This document shows positions 54,069 to 62,540 of a DNA stretch of 64,000 nt, in pieces. The stretch is from positions 1 through 64,000 of the forward strand of contig JAQXJC010000043.1 in NCBI GenBank assembly GCA_029008115.1, given 5' to 3'. Position 1 is the first letter of the stretch. Each line of letters starts with the position of its first letter. The notes below the pieces were generated by a model. It made no database searches and was not told where the DNA came from. It saw only the letters and a list, made by a program, of their open reading frames with translations. The stretch comes from Desulfovibrionaceae bacterium (GTDB lineage Bacteria; Desulfobacterota; Desulfovibrionia; Desulfovibrionales; Desulfovibrionaceae). The position numbers and the translations under genes were made by a program.

Positions 54069-54464
54069 ATGCACGAGGCGTCGCTGGTTTCCGGACTGCT
54101 TTCCCTGGCCCTGGAGGAAGTGGAGAAGTTCCGCGCTTCCTCCGGGCCGGAGGGGCCTCGGGTGCGCCGCATCCGGGAGATTACGCTGGACATCGGCCTG
54201 ATTTCCTGCGTGGAAGAGCAGACGCTGACCGGCTGCTTCGAACTCATGGTGGAGGGCACGCTGGCGGAAGGCGCCGTACTGAAGGTGCACCGCCTGCCGC
54301 TGCCCTGCACATGCAAGGACTGCGGAAAAGCGTTTGAACTGCGGGAACGGCATTTCGTCTGCCCGTTCTGCGGCAGCGAGAACATCGCATTCAGCGGAGG
54401 ACAGGGCTGCGTCATGTCTAAGCTGGATGTGGACCTTGAGGAGAAAACAGATGGGTCTTCATGA
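54069..54464 (+). CDS. hypA: Hydrogenase nickel insertion protein HypA
   Basis: 131 residues. It starts M-H-E-A-S-L, whose His 2 binds nickel. The zinc site is C-T-C-K-D-C near 81 with H-F-V-C-P-F-C-G near 97. It delivers nickel to the CooH precursor with HypB. It starts immediately after the cooH stop and overlaps cooF by 14 bases, so it is dedicated to this operon. No hypB is in the window. Confidence 0.95.
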   Translation: MHEASLVSGLLSLALEEVEKFRASSGPEGPRVRRIREITLDIGLISCVEEQTLTGCFELMVEGTLAEGAVLKVHRLPLPCTCKDCGKAFELRERHFVCPFCGSENIAFSGGQGCVMSKLDVDLEEKTDGSS

Positions 54465-54999
54465 ACATATGATAGTTTCAGCGGACAACTGCAAAGGTTG
54501 CCGCCGCTGTGAAGTGGCCTGCATCGCCGCCCATCATGGCATGACCATGAAGGAGGCCATGAAGTGCCGCGATCAGTTTGTGTCGCGCGTGCAGGTCATC
54601 AAGTCCGACGATTTCAAAATCACGGTGCGCTGCCACCAGTGCCAGAATGCCCCCTGCTGCCAGGTGTGCCCCACCGGCGCCCTGAAGCAGATGGAAAACG
54701 GCGAAATCGTCATGCACAATGAACTGTGCGTGGCCTGCGGCATGTGCGTGGCCTCCTGCCCCTACGGCGTCATGCAGATGGACGGCTACGGCAAGCCTGA
54801 CGTGGACGGCGCAGTCCGCCGCCAGGTGGCTGTGCGCTGCGACATGTGCAAGGAATGGCGTGCCGCCAACGGCAAGGATATTACGGCCTGCATGGAAGCC
54901 TGCATGGCCGGCGCGCTCTGCATGGTGCGCCCGGACGGCTCCGTGGTGCGCGCTCCCCAGCCGGCAAAGCCGGCCAAGGCCGCAAAGGCCGCTGAATAG
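54451..54999 (+). CDS. cooF: Ferredoxin-like electron-transfer protein CooF
   Basis: 182 residues from the ATG at 54451 (GAGGAG eight bases upstream). Four Fe-S cluster motifs: C-K-G-C-R-R-C-E-V-A-C, C-H-Q-C-Q-N-A-P-C-C-Q-V-C-P, C-V-A-C-G-M-C-V-A-S-C-P, and C-D-M-C with a later C-M-E-A-C. Layout is that of CooF/HycB-type polyferredoxins. In CO-oxidising species CooF links CO dehydrogenase (CooS) to the hydrogenase. The tail is an Ala-Lys-Pro repeat. No cooS follows, so the electron donor here is uncertain. Confidence 0.92.
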   Translation: MGLHEHMIVSADNCKGCRRCEVACIAAHHGMTMKEAMKCRDQFVSRVQVIKSDDFKITVRCHQCQNAPCCQVCPTGALKQMENGEIVMHNELCVACGMCVASCPYGVMQMDGYGKPDVDGAVRRQVAVRCDMCKEWRAANGKDITACMEACMAGALCMVRPDGSVVRAPQPAKPAKAAKAAE

Positions 55000-55030
55000 C
55001 TGATTCTCCGCTCTGCGGCAGAAGCAATGA

Positions 55031-55064
55031 CAGCCCGGTATCCGCAAGGACGCCGGGCTGCTTT
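55031..55064 (+). terminator. Terminator after the coo operon
   Basis: An eight-base stem CAGCCCGG / CCGGGCTG with a 14-base loop is followed by CTTTG, a short T tail. It lies between cooF and the converging manC. Confidence 0.55.
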
Positions 55065-55089
55065 GCGTGCGGGAAAAGGGGCGGGGCTG

Positions 55090-56556
55090 TCAGCTGTCGG
55101 TGCGTCCGTAGGTGTCTTCCAGACGCACAATATCGTCTTCGCCCAGATAGGCGCCGCTCTGTATTTCCACAATGACCAGCGGCAGGATGCCGGGGTTCTT
55201 CAGGCGGTGCACGGCGCCCAGGGGAATATAGACGGATTCGTTTTCCGTGAGCAGACGGGTTTCGCCATCTACCGTGACTTCGGCCGTTCCCTCGACGACC
55301 ACCCAGTGTTCCGCACGGTGATGGTGCCGTTGCAGGGAAAGCTGGGCGCCGGGACGGACGGTAATGCGCTTTACCTGAAAGCGGTTGCCCAGTGCCAGCC
55401 CCTCATACGAGCCCCAGGGCCGGTGTACCAGCGGGTGTAGCTCAAATTCGGGCCTGCTGCGGGCCTTCAGCTCCTCCACAATGCTCTTGACCTGCTGCAC
55501 CTGATCGCGCCGGGCCACAAGCACCGCGTCCGCCGTTTCCACAATGGCAATATTTTCCAGCCCCAGGGCGGCGACCAGCCGGTGCGTGCTGTGTGCGTAG
55601 CAGTTGCGGGACTGCTTCACGATCACGTCGCCCACGCAGGCGTTGCTGTCCGCATCCTTGGGCATCATCTGATAGAATGCCTCCCACGAGCCGAGATCGT
55701 TCCATTCCAGCGACAGGGGCAGCACGGCGCCCCGTTCCGTGTGCTCCATGACGGCATAGTCCACGGAATCCGCCGGACAGGCGGAGAAGTGCGCGCTGTC
55801 CGGGCGCAGGAAGTCGTGATCCTGCTGGCGACCTGTCCAGGCCAGGCGGACGGCGGTAAAGATAGCCGGCGCGTGGCGGCGCAGCTCATGCAGATAGATG
55901 TCCGCGCGGAAGAGGAACATGCCGCTGTTCCACGAGCAGTTCCCCGCGTCGATGAGTGCCTGCGCCGTGGCGGCGTCGGGTTTTTCCTGAAAGCGGCTGA
56001 TGGCCCGGCAGGGCGTGCCGCCGCGCTCTTCCCCGGAGCGGACAATGTAGCCGAAGCCTGTGGCCGGCTCCGTGGGCGTGATGCCGAATGTCACCAGATA
56101 GCCCGCGGCCGCCGCGGGCAGGGCGTCCTGTACGGCCTGGGCAAAGCTTTCCACCGGCCGTACCAGATGATCGGAAGGCAGGACGAGCAGCACGGGAGCA
56201 TTGTCGTCCGTCGTGCCGGCAGGCGTTTCCTCTCCCAGCCTCCTGCCTGCGCGTTCCAGCGCCAGCCATGCCGCCAGCGCAACGGCGGGTGCGGTATTGC
56301 GTCCGGTCGGTTCCAGCAGGATGTCCCCCTGAAAGCCCTCTTCCTGAAGCGTGGCGGCGGCATAGAAGCGATGCTGCTCGTTGCAGACCGCAATGGGATT
56401 CATGATGCTGCCCAGCGGACGGCAGCGCTCAAGCGTATCTCCGAACAGGGTGCGGCCGGAGAGATTCATGAACTGCTTGGGATACAGGGCGCGGGACATG
56501 GGCCACAGGCGCGTGCCGCTGCCGCCGCAGAGGATGACGGGAGAGAGCATGGACAT
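55090..56556 (-). CDS. manC: Mannose-1-phosphate guanylyltransferase / mannose-6-phosphate isomerase
   Basis: 488 residues. The N-terminal nucleotidyltransferase has L-C-G-G-S-G-T-R-L-W-P near 8 and Y-P-K-Q-F near 24. The C-terminal type II isomerase cupin (about 365-480) has H-R-P-W-G-S-Y, Q-R-H-H-H-R-A-E-H-W and E-N-E-S-V-Y-I-P-L-G-A-V-H. It makes GDP-mannose from mannose-1-phosphate and can also interconvert fructose-6- and mannose-6-phosphate. ATG at 56556 has GGGAGG seven bases upstream. It follows the phosphomannomutase gene directly (12 bases), giving the complete GDP-mannose route for LPS or capsule. Confidence 0.93.
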   Translation of the reverse strand: MSMLSPVILCGGSGTRLWPMSRALYPKQFMNLSGRTLFGDTLERCRPLGSIMNPIAVCNEQHRFYAAATLQEEGFQGDILLEPTGRNTAPAVALAAWLALERAGRRLGEETPAGTTDDNAPVLLVLPSDHLVRPVESFAQAVQDALPAAAAGYLVTFGITPTEPATGFGYIVRSGEERGGTPCRAISRFQEKPDAATAQALIDAGNCSWNSGMFLFRADIYLHELRRHAPAIFTAVRLAWTGRQQDHDFLRPDSAHFSACPADSVDYAVMEHTERGAVLPLSLEWNDLGSWEAFYQMMPKDADSNACVGDVIVKQSRNCYAHSTHRLVAALGLENIAIVETADAVLVARRDQVQQVKSIVEELKARSRPEFELHPLVHRPWGSYEGLALGNRFQVKRITVRPGAQLSLQRHHHRAEHWVVVEGTAEVTVDGETRLLTENESVYIPLGAVHRLKNPGILPLVIVEIQSGAYLGEDDIVRLEDTYGRTDS

Positions 56557-56568
56557 GCTGCTTCCTCC

Positions 56569-58011
56569 CTATGCCTTGCCGTCAATGCAGGCCAGCAGTT
56601 CGGCGGTGCGCTGTTCCATGAGCGCCCGGTCAGCGCGCGACTCCACGTTGAGGCGGAGCAGCGGCTCAGTGTTGGAGCGGCGCAGGTTGAAACGCCAGTC
56701 CGCAAAGGTCAGGGAGAGGCCGTCCACATGCTCTTCGGCCAGCGCGTCCGGTGCGTAGCGGCTGCGAACCCGCTCCATGACGGCGGCGGCGTCAGCCACC
56801 CTGCGGTTGATTTCGCCGCTGCACGGGAAGGCCGCCATACATTCCGCCACCAGCTCGCGCAGGCTCTTTCCCGTGGCGCAGAGAAGCCGGGCGACAAGGA
56901 GCCAGGGAAGCATGCCTGAATCGCAGTAGGCGAAGTCCCGGAAGTAATGGTGCGCGCTCATTTCACCGCCGTAGACGGCATCCTCGGCGCGCATGCGTTC
57001 CTTGATGAAGGCATGTCCTGTCTTGGACTGTACGGGCCTTCCGCCGGCAGCGGCAATGACAGCCTGGGTATTCCAGAACAGGCGCGGATCGTGGATGACA
57101 GCCGCGCCGGGGTTCCGTGCCAGCATGGCCCGTCCCAGCAGGCCCACCAGATAATAGCCTTCGATGAAGCTGCCGTCGCCATCATAGAAGAAGCAGCGGT
57201 CAAAGTCGCCGTCCCAGGCAATGCCCATGTCCGCGCCGTGTTCGCGCACGGCCCGCGCCGTGGCTTCGCGCCGTTCGGGCAGCAGGGGGTTGGGAACACC
57301 GTTGGGGAAGCTGCCGTCCGGCTCCATGTGGGCGAAGCTGAAGGTATAGGGCAGGCGGGGGGCCAGCTCCCGCAGGACAAGGCCCGCGCAGCCGTTGCCG
57401 GCATCGGCGTGGATTTTCAGCGGTTTGAGGTCGTCCGTGCCGGTGAAGCGCAGCAGATACTCCACATAGTCCGCACGATGGCAGGCCGTGGACAGGGCGG
57501 GCAGAGTGGCCTCCGCCGCCGGGACAGGGGCGGCGCCTTCCGCCATGAGAACGCGGGAGCAGTCCGTCGTGCCGTCAGCCGTTATGAGCCCGGCAGCCAG
57601 CAGTATTTCGAGTTCCCGCGCGGCACGCTCGCGGATGTCCTGAAGGCCGGAATCCCCGCTGACGGGGACGGCGCCGGCGCGCACCATCTTGAACCCGTTG
57701 TCATCCTTGGGATTGTGCGAGCCTGTGATCATAATGCCGCCGTCGTAGCCGTGGGCAAAGGCCGCATAGTAGATTTCTTCCGTGCCGCACACGTCAATAT
57801 CGGTCACAGCCGCGCCGCCTTCGCGCAGGCCGAGGACAAGGGCGTCGCGCAGGGCGGGGCCGGAAAGGCGGGCGTCGCGCCCCACGACGACATGACGCGC
57901 ATGTATGACGGCGGCAAAGGCCCGGCCCGTGGCGCGGGCGATGGCGGGATTGAGCGTGTGCGGCACGGTGCCGCGCACGTCATAGGCTTTGAAGCAGGAA
58001 AGGTCGAACAT
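56569..58011 (-). CDS. manB: Phosphomannomutase / phosphoglucomutase
   Basis: 480 residues from the ATG at 58011 (GGGGGA upstream, typical M-F-D-L-S-C-F-K-A-Y-D-V-R-G start). The catalytic phosphoserine is in T-G-S-H-N-P near 95. The metal loop is D-G-D-F-D-R near 235, the sugar loop G-G-E-M-S-A-H is near 318, and the phosphate loop R-R-S-N-T-E-P is near 451. Acts between manC and mannose-6-phosphate. Whether glucose or mannose phosphates are preferred cannot be told. Confidence 0.92.
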   Translation of the reverse strand: MFDLSCFKAYDVRGTVPHTLNPAIARATGRAFAAVIHARHVVVGRDARLSGPALRDALVLGLREGGAAVTDIDVCGTEEIYYAAFAHGYDGGIMITGSHNPKDDNGFKMVRAGAVPVSGDSGLQDIRERAARELEILLAAGLITADGTTDCSRVLMAEGAAPVPAAEATLPALSTACHRADYVEYLLRFTGTDDLKPLKIHADAGNGCAGLVLRELAPRLPYTFSFAHMEPDGSFPNGVPNPLLPERREATARAVREHGADMGIAWDGDFDRCFFYDGDGSFIEGYYLVGLLGRAMLARNPGAAVIHDPRLFWNTQAVIAAAGGRPVQSKTGHAFIKERMRAEDAVYGGEMSAHHYFRDFAYCDSGMLPWLLVARLLCATGKSLRELVAECMAAFPCSGEINRRVADAAAVMERVRSRYAPDALAEEHVDGLSLTFADWRFNLRRSNTEPLLRLNVESRADRALMEQRTAELLACIDGKA

Positions 58012-58028
58012 CTGTTCCCCCGTAGTTG

Positions 58029-59108
58029 TCAAATGTTGGATGGGCGTGCGTGCGGCTGCGCAATGTCGTCTTCCGCATGCAGCAGAAATTCATGCAGCAG
58101 GGTGTCCAGCGTGTTCCAGTCCATGCAGGAGCCCAGGCCCTGCCGCAGCTGGCGCACGCCGGGCAGGTCGTGCACATAGCGCGGCACAAAGGTCCGCATC
58201 TTGAAGAGCGCGATGCGGTTGTTGCTGTAGGCGCGTGCCAGCGCCGCGTGGCGGCGGATCATGGCAAGAATGGCTGCGCGGGCCTCCTGTGGCGTCGCTC
58301 CGGGCGGCGTGGCTCCCTGCGGCGCATCCCACAGGGCGGCATGCTCCGCAAAGACGCCCGGCCATTGCATGGCGCCGCGCGCATACATGACCGTACTGGC
58401 GCCGGTCTCACGCAGACAGCGCACGCCATCCGCCGCTGTGAACAGATCGCCGCTGGCAATGACGGGAATATCCAGCATGCCGGCCAGATCGCGCAGGGCG
58501 CTCCAGCGGGCCGTTCCGCCAAAGCCCTGCCGCGCATAACGCGGATGCAGCGTGATCCAGCCCGCGCCCACGTCCTGAAGCCCACGGGCAAGTTCCGCCC
58601 AGACCTCCTGCGAGGCATCCCAGCCCAGACGTATCTTGAAGCCAACATGGCCTTCCCCGGCCATGTCCACCATGGCGCGAGCCACAGCCAGCGCGTTGGG
58701 CACGTCCTTGAGCATAGCCGCGCCGCAGCCGGTACGGACGACCTTGGGCACGGAGCAGCCCATGTTCAGATCGAACCAGCGGAAGCCCCGCTCCAGTAGC
58801 GGAGACATGGCCTGCCGCATGACATCCGGCTCGCAGCCGAAGAGCTGCACGACCAGGGGCTGATCCTCCGGCAGGGTCAGGAGCAGATCGCGGGTGCCGG
58901 GACTGTGATAGATCAGGCCCTTGGCGCTGACCATCTCCGTACAGCATACGGATGCCCCGTATTCCCGGCAGAGCAGGCGGAAGGGCAAATCCGTATAGCC
59001 GGCCAGAGGGGCCAGCCACGGGCGGCGCGGATCAAAGACCAGCGTGCCGGGAATGGCGCCGGCGGGCAGCTGCGTGGCTGCCGCAAGATCGAGAGGCGTG
59101 GGCTGCAT
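58029..59108 (-). CDS. tRNA-dihydrouridine synthase
   Basis: 359 residues from the ATG at 59108 with AAAGGA upstream. The FMN TIM-barrel has L-A-P-L-A-G-Y-T-D-L-P-F-R near 28, T-E-M-V-S-A-K-G-L near 52, and D-L-N-M-G-C-S-V-P-K-V near 109 holding a conserved Cys. Also present are R-L-G-W-D near 160, H-P-R-Y-A-R-Q near 190, A-S-G-D-L near 225 and the C-terminal helical bundle. It reduces uridine to dihydrouridine in tRNA D-loops using NADPH. It is closest to the NifR3/DusB-like branch by eye. First gene of dus-manB-manC. Confidence 0.9.
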   Translation of the reverse strand: MQPTPLDLAAATQLPAGAIPGTLVFDPRRPWLAPLAGYTDLPFRLLCREYGASVCCTEMVSAKGLIYHSPGTRDLLLTLPEDQPLVVQLFGCEPDVMRQAMSPLLERGFRWFDLNMGCSVPKVVRTGCGAAMLKDVPNALAVARAMVDMAGEGHVGFKIRLGWDASQEVWAELARGLQDVGAGWITLHPRYARQGFGGTARWSALRDLAGMLDIPVIASGDLFTAADGVRCLRETGASTVMYARGAMQWPGVFAEHAALWDAPQGATPPGATPQEARAAILAMIRRHAALARAYSNNRIALFKMRTFVPRYVHDLPGVRQLRQGLGSCMDWNTLDTLLHEFLLHAEDDIAQPHARPSNI

Positions 59109-59543
59109 GGCGGCGTTCCTTTGAAAACAGACGGCAGGAACTTCGGCGAGAAGCCCTGCGGCGGAAAAATGCGGCATATATCCTGCGAGGAAAGGCGCAC
59201 GCTGTCAATATCCCCCGTTGACGCCGCCGAAGATATGCCGCCAGCCGTCTGGCGCGTGCCGGAGCGATGCCGGCTGTTTCGTGCCGGGAGGCAGATGGCG
59301 CCTTCGTCTTCTTTACTGGGAACAGGCCTTGCGCGGCTGTGCGGGCGGGTGGAGGGCCCCCGGCAGCGGAGCGGGAGAAACGTCCGGGCGTGCCGGGGCG
59401 CGTGCTGCGGCCGGGGCCGCCGCCCGGTCAGGGAGGCGAAAAAAGCATTGAGACTGGCGGGAAAACAGGCTATAATATCCCTTCAGTATGGAAAAAAGAG
59501 CAGTTCGCTCACATCACTGACAGCGCTATTACAAGGAGTGCTC
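59109..59543. other. Divergent intergenic region between dus and the Skp-like lipoprotein gene
   Basis: 435 bases without a credible gene; the frames that cross it are extensions of the lipoprotein frame with no ribosome binding site. The right end contains the clear promoter described at 59448-59476. Confidence 0.5.
59448..59476 (+). promoter_or_regulatory. Sigma70 promoter of the Skp-like lipoprotein gene
   Basis: TTGAGA (59448-59453), a 17-base spacer and a perfect TATAAT (59471-59476). ATG at 59544 with AAGGAG. Confidence 0.75.
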
Positions 59544-60164
59544 ATGCGCACGAGATTCATGCTTCCCTGTCTTCTGGCGGCGGCCCTTCTGCTGGGCGCC
59601 TGCGATGAAAAGCCCGCCCGGCAGGCCGCGCCCGCCGTGGCCGTGGTGGATGTAACCCGCGCCCTGCGTGACAGCGATGCCGGCAAGGCGGGCATGAAGT
59701 TCCTGGAGGACATCCAGAAGGACATGCAGGAAGAAATCAGCCGGCTTCAGGAAACACTGAAGGTCAAACCCGATGATGAAAAGACGCAGCAGCAGATGCA
59801 GGCCGTGTTCATGGCGGCCCAGCAGCGCATGCAGATGGAGCAGCAGAATGTCATCAGCCGCCTGAACGACATGTTCCAGCGCGTGCTGGAAGCCCAGCGC
59901 GCCTCCAGCGGCCATACGGTGATTGTGCCCGCGGAAAGCGTGGCCCTGGCCTATGCCAGGGAGGCGGACATTACCGATGCCGTTATTGCGGCCATGAACA
60001 AGGAAAAGATGGATTTTGCTCCCGTGGCGCCCAAGCCGGAAAGCCCTGCCGCTGAACAGCCTGCTCCGGCAGCAAAGCCCGCCGCGCCCGCGGCAGGGGA
60101 TGCCAAAGAAAAGGCTCCCGCCGCAGCAGAGGCTCCCGTAGCGCAGCCTGCGACAGGAAAATAG
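59544..60164 (+). CDS. Skp/OmpH-like lipoprotein
   Basis: 206 residues. The signal ends with L-L-L-G-A-C near residue 20, so it is a lipoprotein. The mature part has V-A-V-V-D-V-T-R-A-L-R-D-S near 35 followed by long charged helices rich in Q and K (about 60-130), the pattern of Skp/OmpH periplasmic chaperones. V-I-V-P-A-E-S-V-A-L-A-Y then closes the fold near 138. A Pro-Ala-Lys tail of about 40 residues follows. It probably helps outer-membrane protein traffic, though a lipid anchor is unusual for Skp. Strong promoter and terminator flank it, so it is a monocistron. Confidence 0.8.
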   Translation: MRTRFMLPCLLAAALLLGACDEKPARQAAPAVAVVDVTRALRDSDAGKAGMKFLEDIQKDMQEEISRLQETLKVKPDDEKTQQQMQAVFMAAQQRMQMEQQNVISRLNDMFQRVLEAQRASSGHTVIVPAESVALAYAREADITDAVIAAMNKEKMDFAPVAPKPESPAAEQPAPAAKPAAPAAGDAKEKAPAAAEAPVAQPATGK

Positions 60165-60187
60165 ACAGTTCCCGCGCGATATAGTTG

Positions 60188-60222
60188 CGGCCCCGTGCGC
60201 ATAGTTGCGGCGGGGCCGTTTT
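60188..60222 (+). terminator. Terminator after the Skp-like gene
   Basis: CGGCCCCG / CGGGGCCG stem followed by TTTTG. A repeated atagttgcgg occurs on both sides of the loop. Confidence 0.7.
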
Positions 60223-60333
60223 GTATCTGCCGTCTTTGGAAGGAATGTGGGTAAATTTACATTTTTGTTAAAAATATCTGGTTCATGCGTAAAACGATAG
60301 TGAGAAATATTCGCATATATAAATGGTTGAATG

Positions 60334-60378
60334 TTCACTCAGCTTGAGTGAATACGAAAAAATTGCGGATATTCCGCA
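60334..60378. promoter_or_regulatory. Two palindromes upstream of the AGCS transporter
   Basis: TTCACTC-N5-GAGTGAA (60334-60352) and TGCGGA-TAT-TCCGCA (60364-60378), both perfect, lie 26-70 bases before the promoter. They look like operator sites for dimeric regulators. Confidence 0.5.
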
Positions 60379-60403
60379 GAGCTCTTGCCAAGTCATCCTT
60401 TTT

Positions 60404-60432
60404 TTGTCACTGTGTGTTCACATATTTGTAAT
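60404..60432 (+). promoter_or_regulatory. Promoter of the AGCS transporter
   Basis: TTGTCA (60404-60409), a 17-base spacer and TGTAAT (60427-60432), 31 bases before the ATG. Confidence 0.55.
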
Positions 60433-60463
60433 TATTTTATGCCATGCAAGGGGGCATCTGTCC

Positions 60464-61819
60464 ATGGAACTGCTCACGACCATTCTTTCGTCAGTGAACT
60501 CCGTTGTCTGGGGGCCGCTGATGCTGGTGCTGCTGCTGGGAACCGGCCTGTATCTTACGTTCCGGATGCGCTTTCTCACCTTCCGCAACATCCCCACCGG
60601 CTTCAGGATGCTGTGGCAGCGGCGGGAAAAGACCGGGGATACCGGGGAGCTTTCTCCCTTCAATGCGCTGATGACAGCGCTGGCGGCCACCATTGGCACA
60701 GGCAATATCGCCGGCGTGGCCACGGCCATTTTCACCGGCGGCCCGGGCGCGCTCTTCTGGATGTGGTGCACCGCCATGGTGGGCATGGCAACCAAGTTCT
60801 CCGAAGTGATGCTGGCCGTGCGCTACCGTGAAGTGACGCCCGCAGGACATGTGGTGGGCGGCCCCATGTACTACATCAAGAACGGCCTTGGCAAAAAATG
60901 GGCCTGGATGGGTGTTCTTTTCTCCGTGTTCGGCGCAGTGGCCGCGTTCGGCATAGGCAACACGGTGCAGGCAAATTCCATTGCGGAAGTGATCAACGGC
61001 ACCTTTGGCGTGCCGCACTGGCTTACGGGCGCCGTGCTCTTCCTGCTGGTGGGCGCCGTGCTGGTGGGCGGTCTTCAGCGCATTGGCGCCGTGGCAGGCA
61101 AGATCGTGCCCATCATGGCCTTTTTCTACATTGCCGCCTCGCTGGTGGTCATCTTCCTGAACATTGAGCAGATTCCTTCCGTCATCGCCTTTGTGGTGAA
61201 GGACGCCTTCACTCCCACGGCGGCCACGGGCGGTTTTGCCGGGGCAAGCGTGTGGATGGCCATCCGCTTCGGCGTGGCGCGCGGCGTCTTCTCCAATGAG
61301 GCCGGCCTCGGCTCCGCTCCCATTGCCCACGCCTCCGCCACAGTACGCAAGCCCGTGCATCAGGCGCTCATCGGCATGCTGGGCACCTTCATCGATACCA
61401 TCATTGTCTGCTCCATGACGGGCTTTGCCATTCTGGTGACGGGCGTATGGACCAGCGGCAAGACTGGCGCGACGCTGACTTCGGCCGCCTTTGAAACGGC
61501 CCTGCCCGGCGTTGGCTCCATACTGGTGGCCATTGCCCTGACGCTCTTCGCCTTTACCACCATTCTTGGATGGTGCGTGTACAGCGAACGCTGCATCGTC
61601 TATCTGTTCGGGGACAGGATGCTGCGTCCCTGGCGCGTGCTCTATACCTGCGTGGTGCCCCTCGGGGCCGTGGCCCAGCTTGACTTCGTATGGCTGCTTT
61701 CTGATACGTTCAACGCCCTGATGGCCATTCCCAACCTCATTGCCCTGCTGCTCCTCAGCCCCGTGGTCTTTGCCATGGTGCGCGAATACGTGCAGGAATC
61801 CAGCGCCGGCGGCAAGTAG
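60464..61819 (+). CDS. Sodium:alanine/glycine symporter (AGCS family)
   Basis: 451 residues from the ATG at 60464 with AAGGGGG upstream; upstream codons in frame are not gene-like. About eleven membrane segments. Family signatures: A-A-T-I-G-T-G-N-I-A-G-V-A near 70, G-A-L-F-W-M-W near 92, G-G-P-M-Y-Y-I-K-N-G-L near 130, and F-S-N-E-A-G-L-G-S-A-P-I-A-H near 278, which is diagnostic of AGCS. It imports alanine or glycine with sodium. It follows a strongly palindromic control region, so expression is probably regulated. Confidence 0.93.
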   Translation: MELLTTILSSVNSVVWGPLMLVLLLGTGLYLTFRMRFLTFRNIPTGFRMLWQRREKTGDTGELSPFNALMTALAATIGTGNIAGVATAIFTGGPGALFWMWCTAMVGMATKFSEVMLAVRYREVTPAGHVVGGPMYYIKNGLGKKWAWMGVLFSVFGAVAAFGIGNTVQANSIAEVINGTFGVPHWLTGAVLFLLVGAVLVGGLQRIGAVAGKIVPIMAFFYIAASLVVIFLNIEQIPSVIAFVVKDAFTPTAATGGFAGASVWMAIRFGVARGVFSNEAGLGSAPIAHASATVRKPVHQALIGMLGTFIDTIIVCSMTGFAILVTGVWTSGKTGATLTSAAFETALPGVGSILVAIALTLFAFTTILGWCVYSERCIVYLFGDRMLRPWRVLYTCVVPLGAVAQLDFVWLLSDTFNALMAIPNLIALLLLSPVVFAMVREYVQESSAGGK

Positions 61820-61844
61820 CGGCCGCGCCGCTCCCGCGTGCTTC

Positions 61845-61881
61845 GGAACCCCGCCCCCTGCCTTACGGAGGGCGGGGTTCC
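61845..61881 (+). terminator. GC-rich hairpin after the AGCS gene
   Basis: A stem GGAACCCCGCCC / GGGCGGGGTTCC with no T run; possible terminator. Confidence 0.45.
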
Positions 61882-61944
61882 CGCGTCATGCGCATGAAGC
61901 GCAGGACGGGGCGCCGGCGTCATGCGGGCCCGGCATGCGGACGC

Positions 61945-61979
61945 AAAAAGGGCGCCCTGCCGCATGGGAAGGACGCCCT
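61945..61979 (-). terminator. Terminator of the unknown gene at 62006
   Basis: On the minus strand AGGGCG...CGCCCT is followed by TTTT, about 25 bases after the stop. Confidence 0.55.
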
Positions 61980-62005
61980 GTGTCTCTGGAAGAAAAAAGG
62001 AATAT

Positions 62006-62395
62006 CTAGGAATTGGCGGCCTTGAGCATTTCCTCCACCATATCCAGCGAGGGAGTGGCATCGGCATCCTTCAGGCCGCACAGGCCGCGCACGGCCAGCA
62101 TGAGCATATCGAACTGGAGGGTCATCTCCATGGCGCCGTTGCGGATGACGCACTGGTCGCCCCGCACGGATACACGGTAGGCGCGGCGTTCGCGCTTCTG
62201 ACCGGAACCGCGCACAATGTAGTAGACCTGATCGTTATTTTCCGCCACGTAGAGCTTCTGGCGGGTCAGCGTGGCGCTTTCTTCATCAAACCAGGAACTT
62301 TCGGCGAAAAGCCGCCCGCGGAATACAATGTCCGCCCCGTTGTCGTGTTTCAGGCAGACATCTTCCAGCATGCGTTCTGTAGCTTCGGCGTTCAT
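62006..62395 (-). CDS. Conserved-looking protein of 129 aa, unknown function
   Basis: The start at 62395 (M-N-A-E-A-T-E-R-M-L) has GGGGAGGG five bases upstream; the frame extends further but without support. The protein is soluble. It has alternating strands such as A-D-I-V-F-R-G-R-L-F-A-E-S-S-W-F-D and R-Q-K-L-Y-V-A-E-N-N-D-Q-V-Y-Y-I-V-R-G, and a C-terminal helix pair. It looks like a small beta-sandwich with a helical tail. No catalytic or metal motif is recognised. It has its own terminator and converges on the AGCS gene. Confidence 0.7.
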   Translation of the reverse strand: MNAEATERMLEDVCLKHDNGADIVFRGRLFAESSWFDEESATLTRQKLYVAENNDQVYYIVRGSGQKRERRAYRVSVRGDQCVIRNGAMEMTLQFDMLMLAVRGLCGLKDADATPSLDMVEEMLKAANS

Positions 62396-62540
62396 GAAAC
62401 CCTCCCCGTCAGGCGGAACCGGCACGCCTGTTCCCCTGTTTTTCGCCGAGTAGCACTGTTCAGGGGAAAATGTCAATAACTATCCATAATGACAGGCATA
62501 ATCAAGAGAAAGTCTAGACTTTTCCCCGCGCGGGGAGGCA

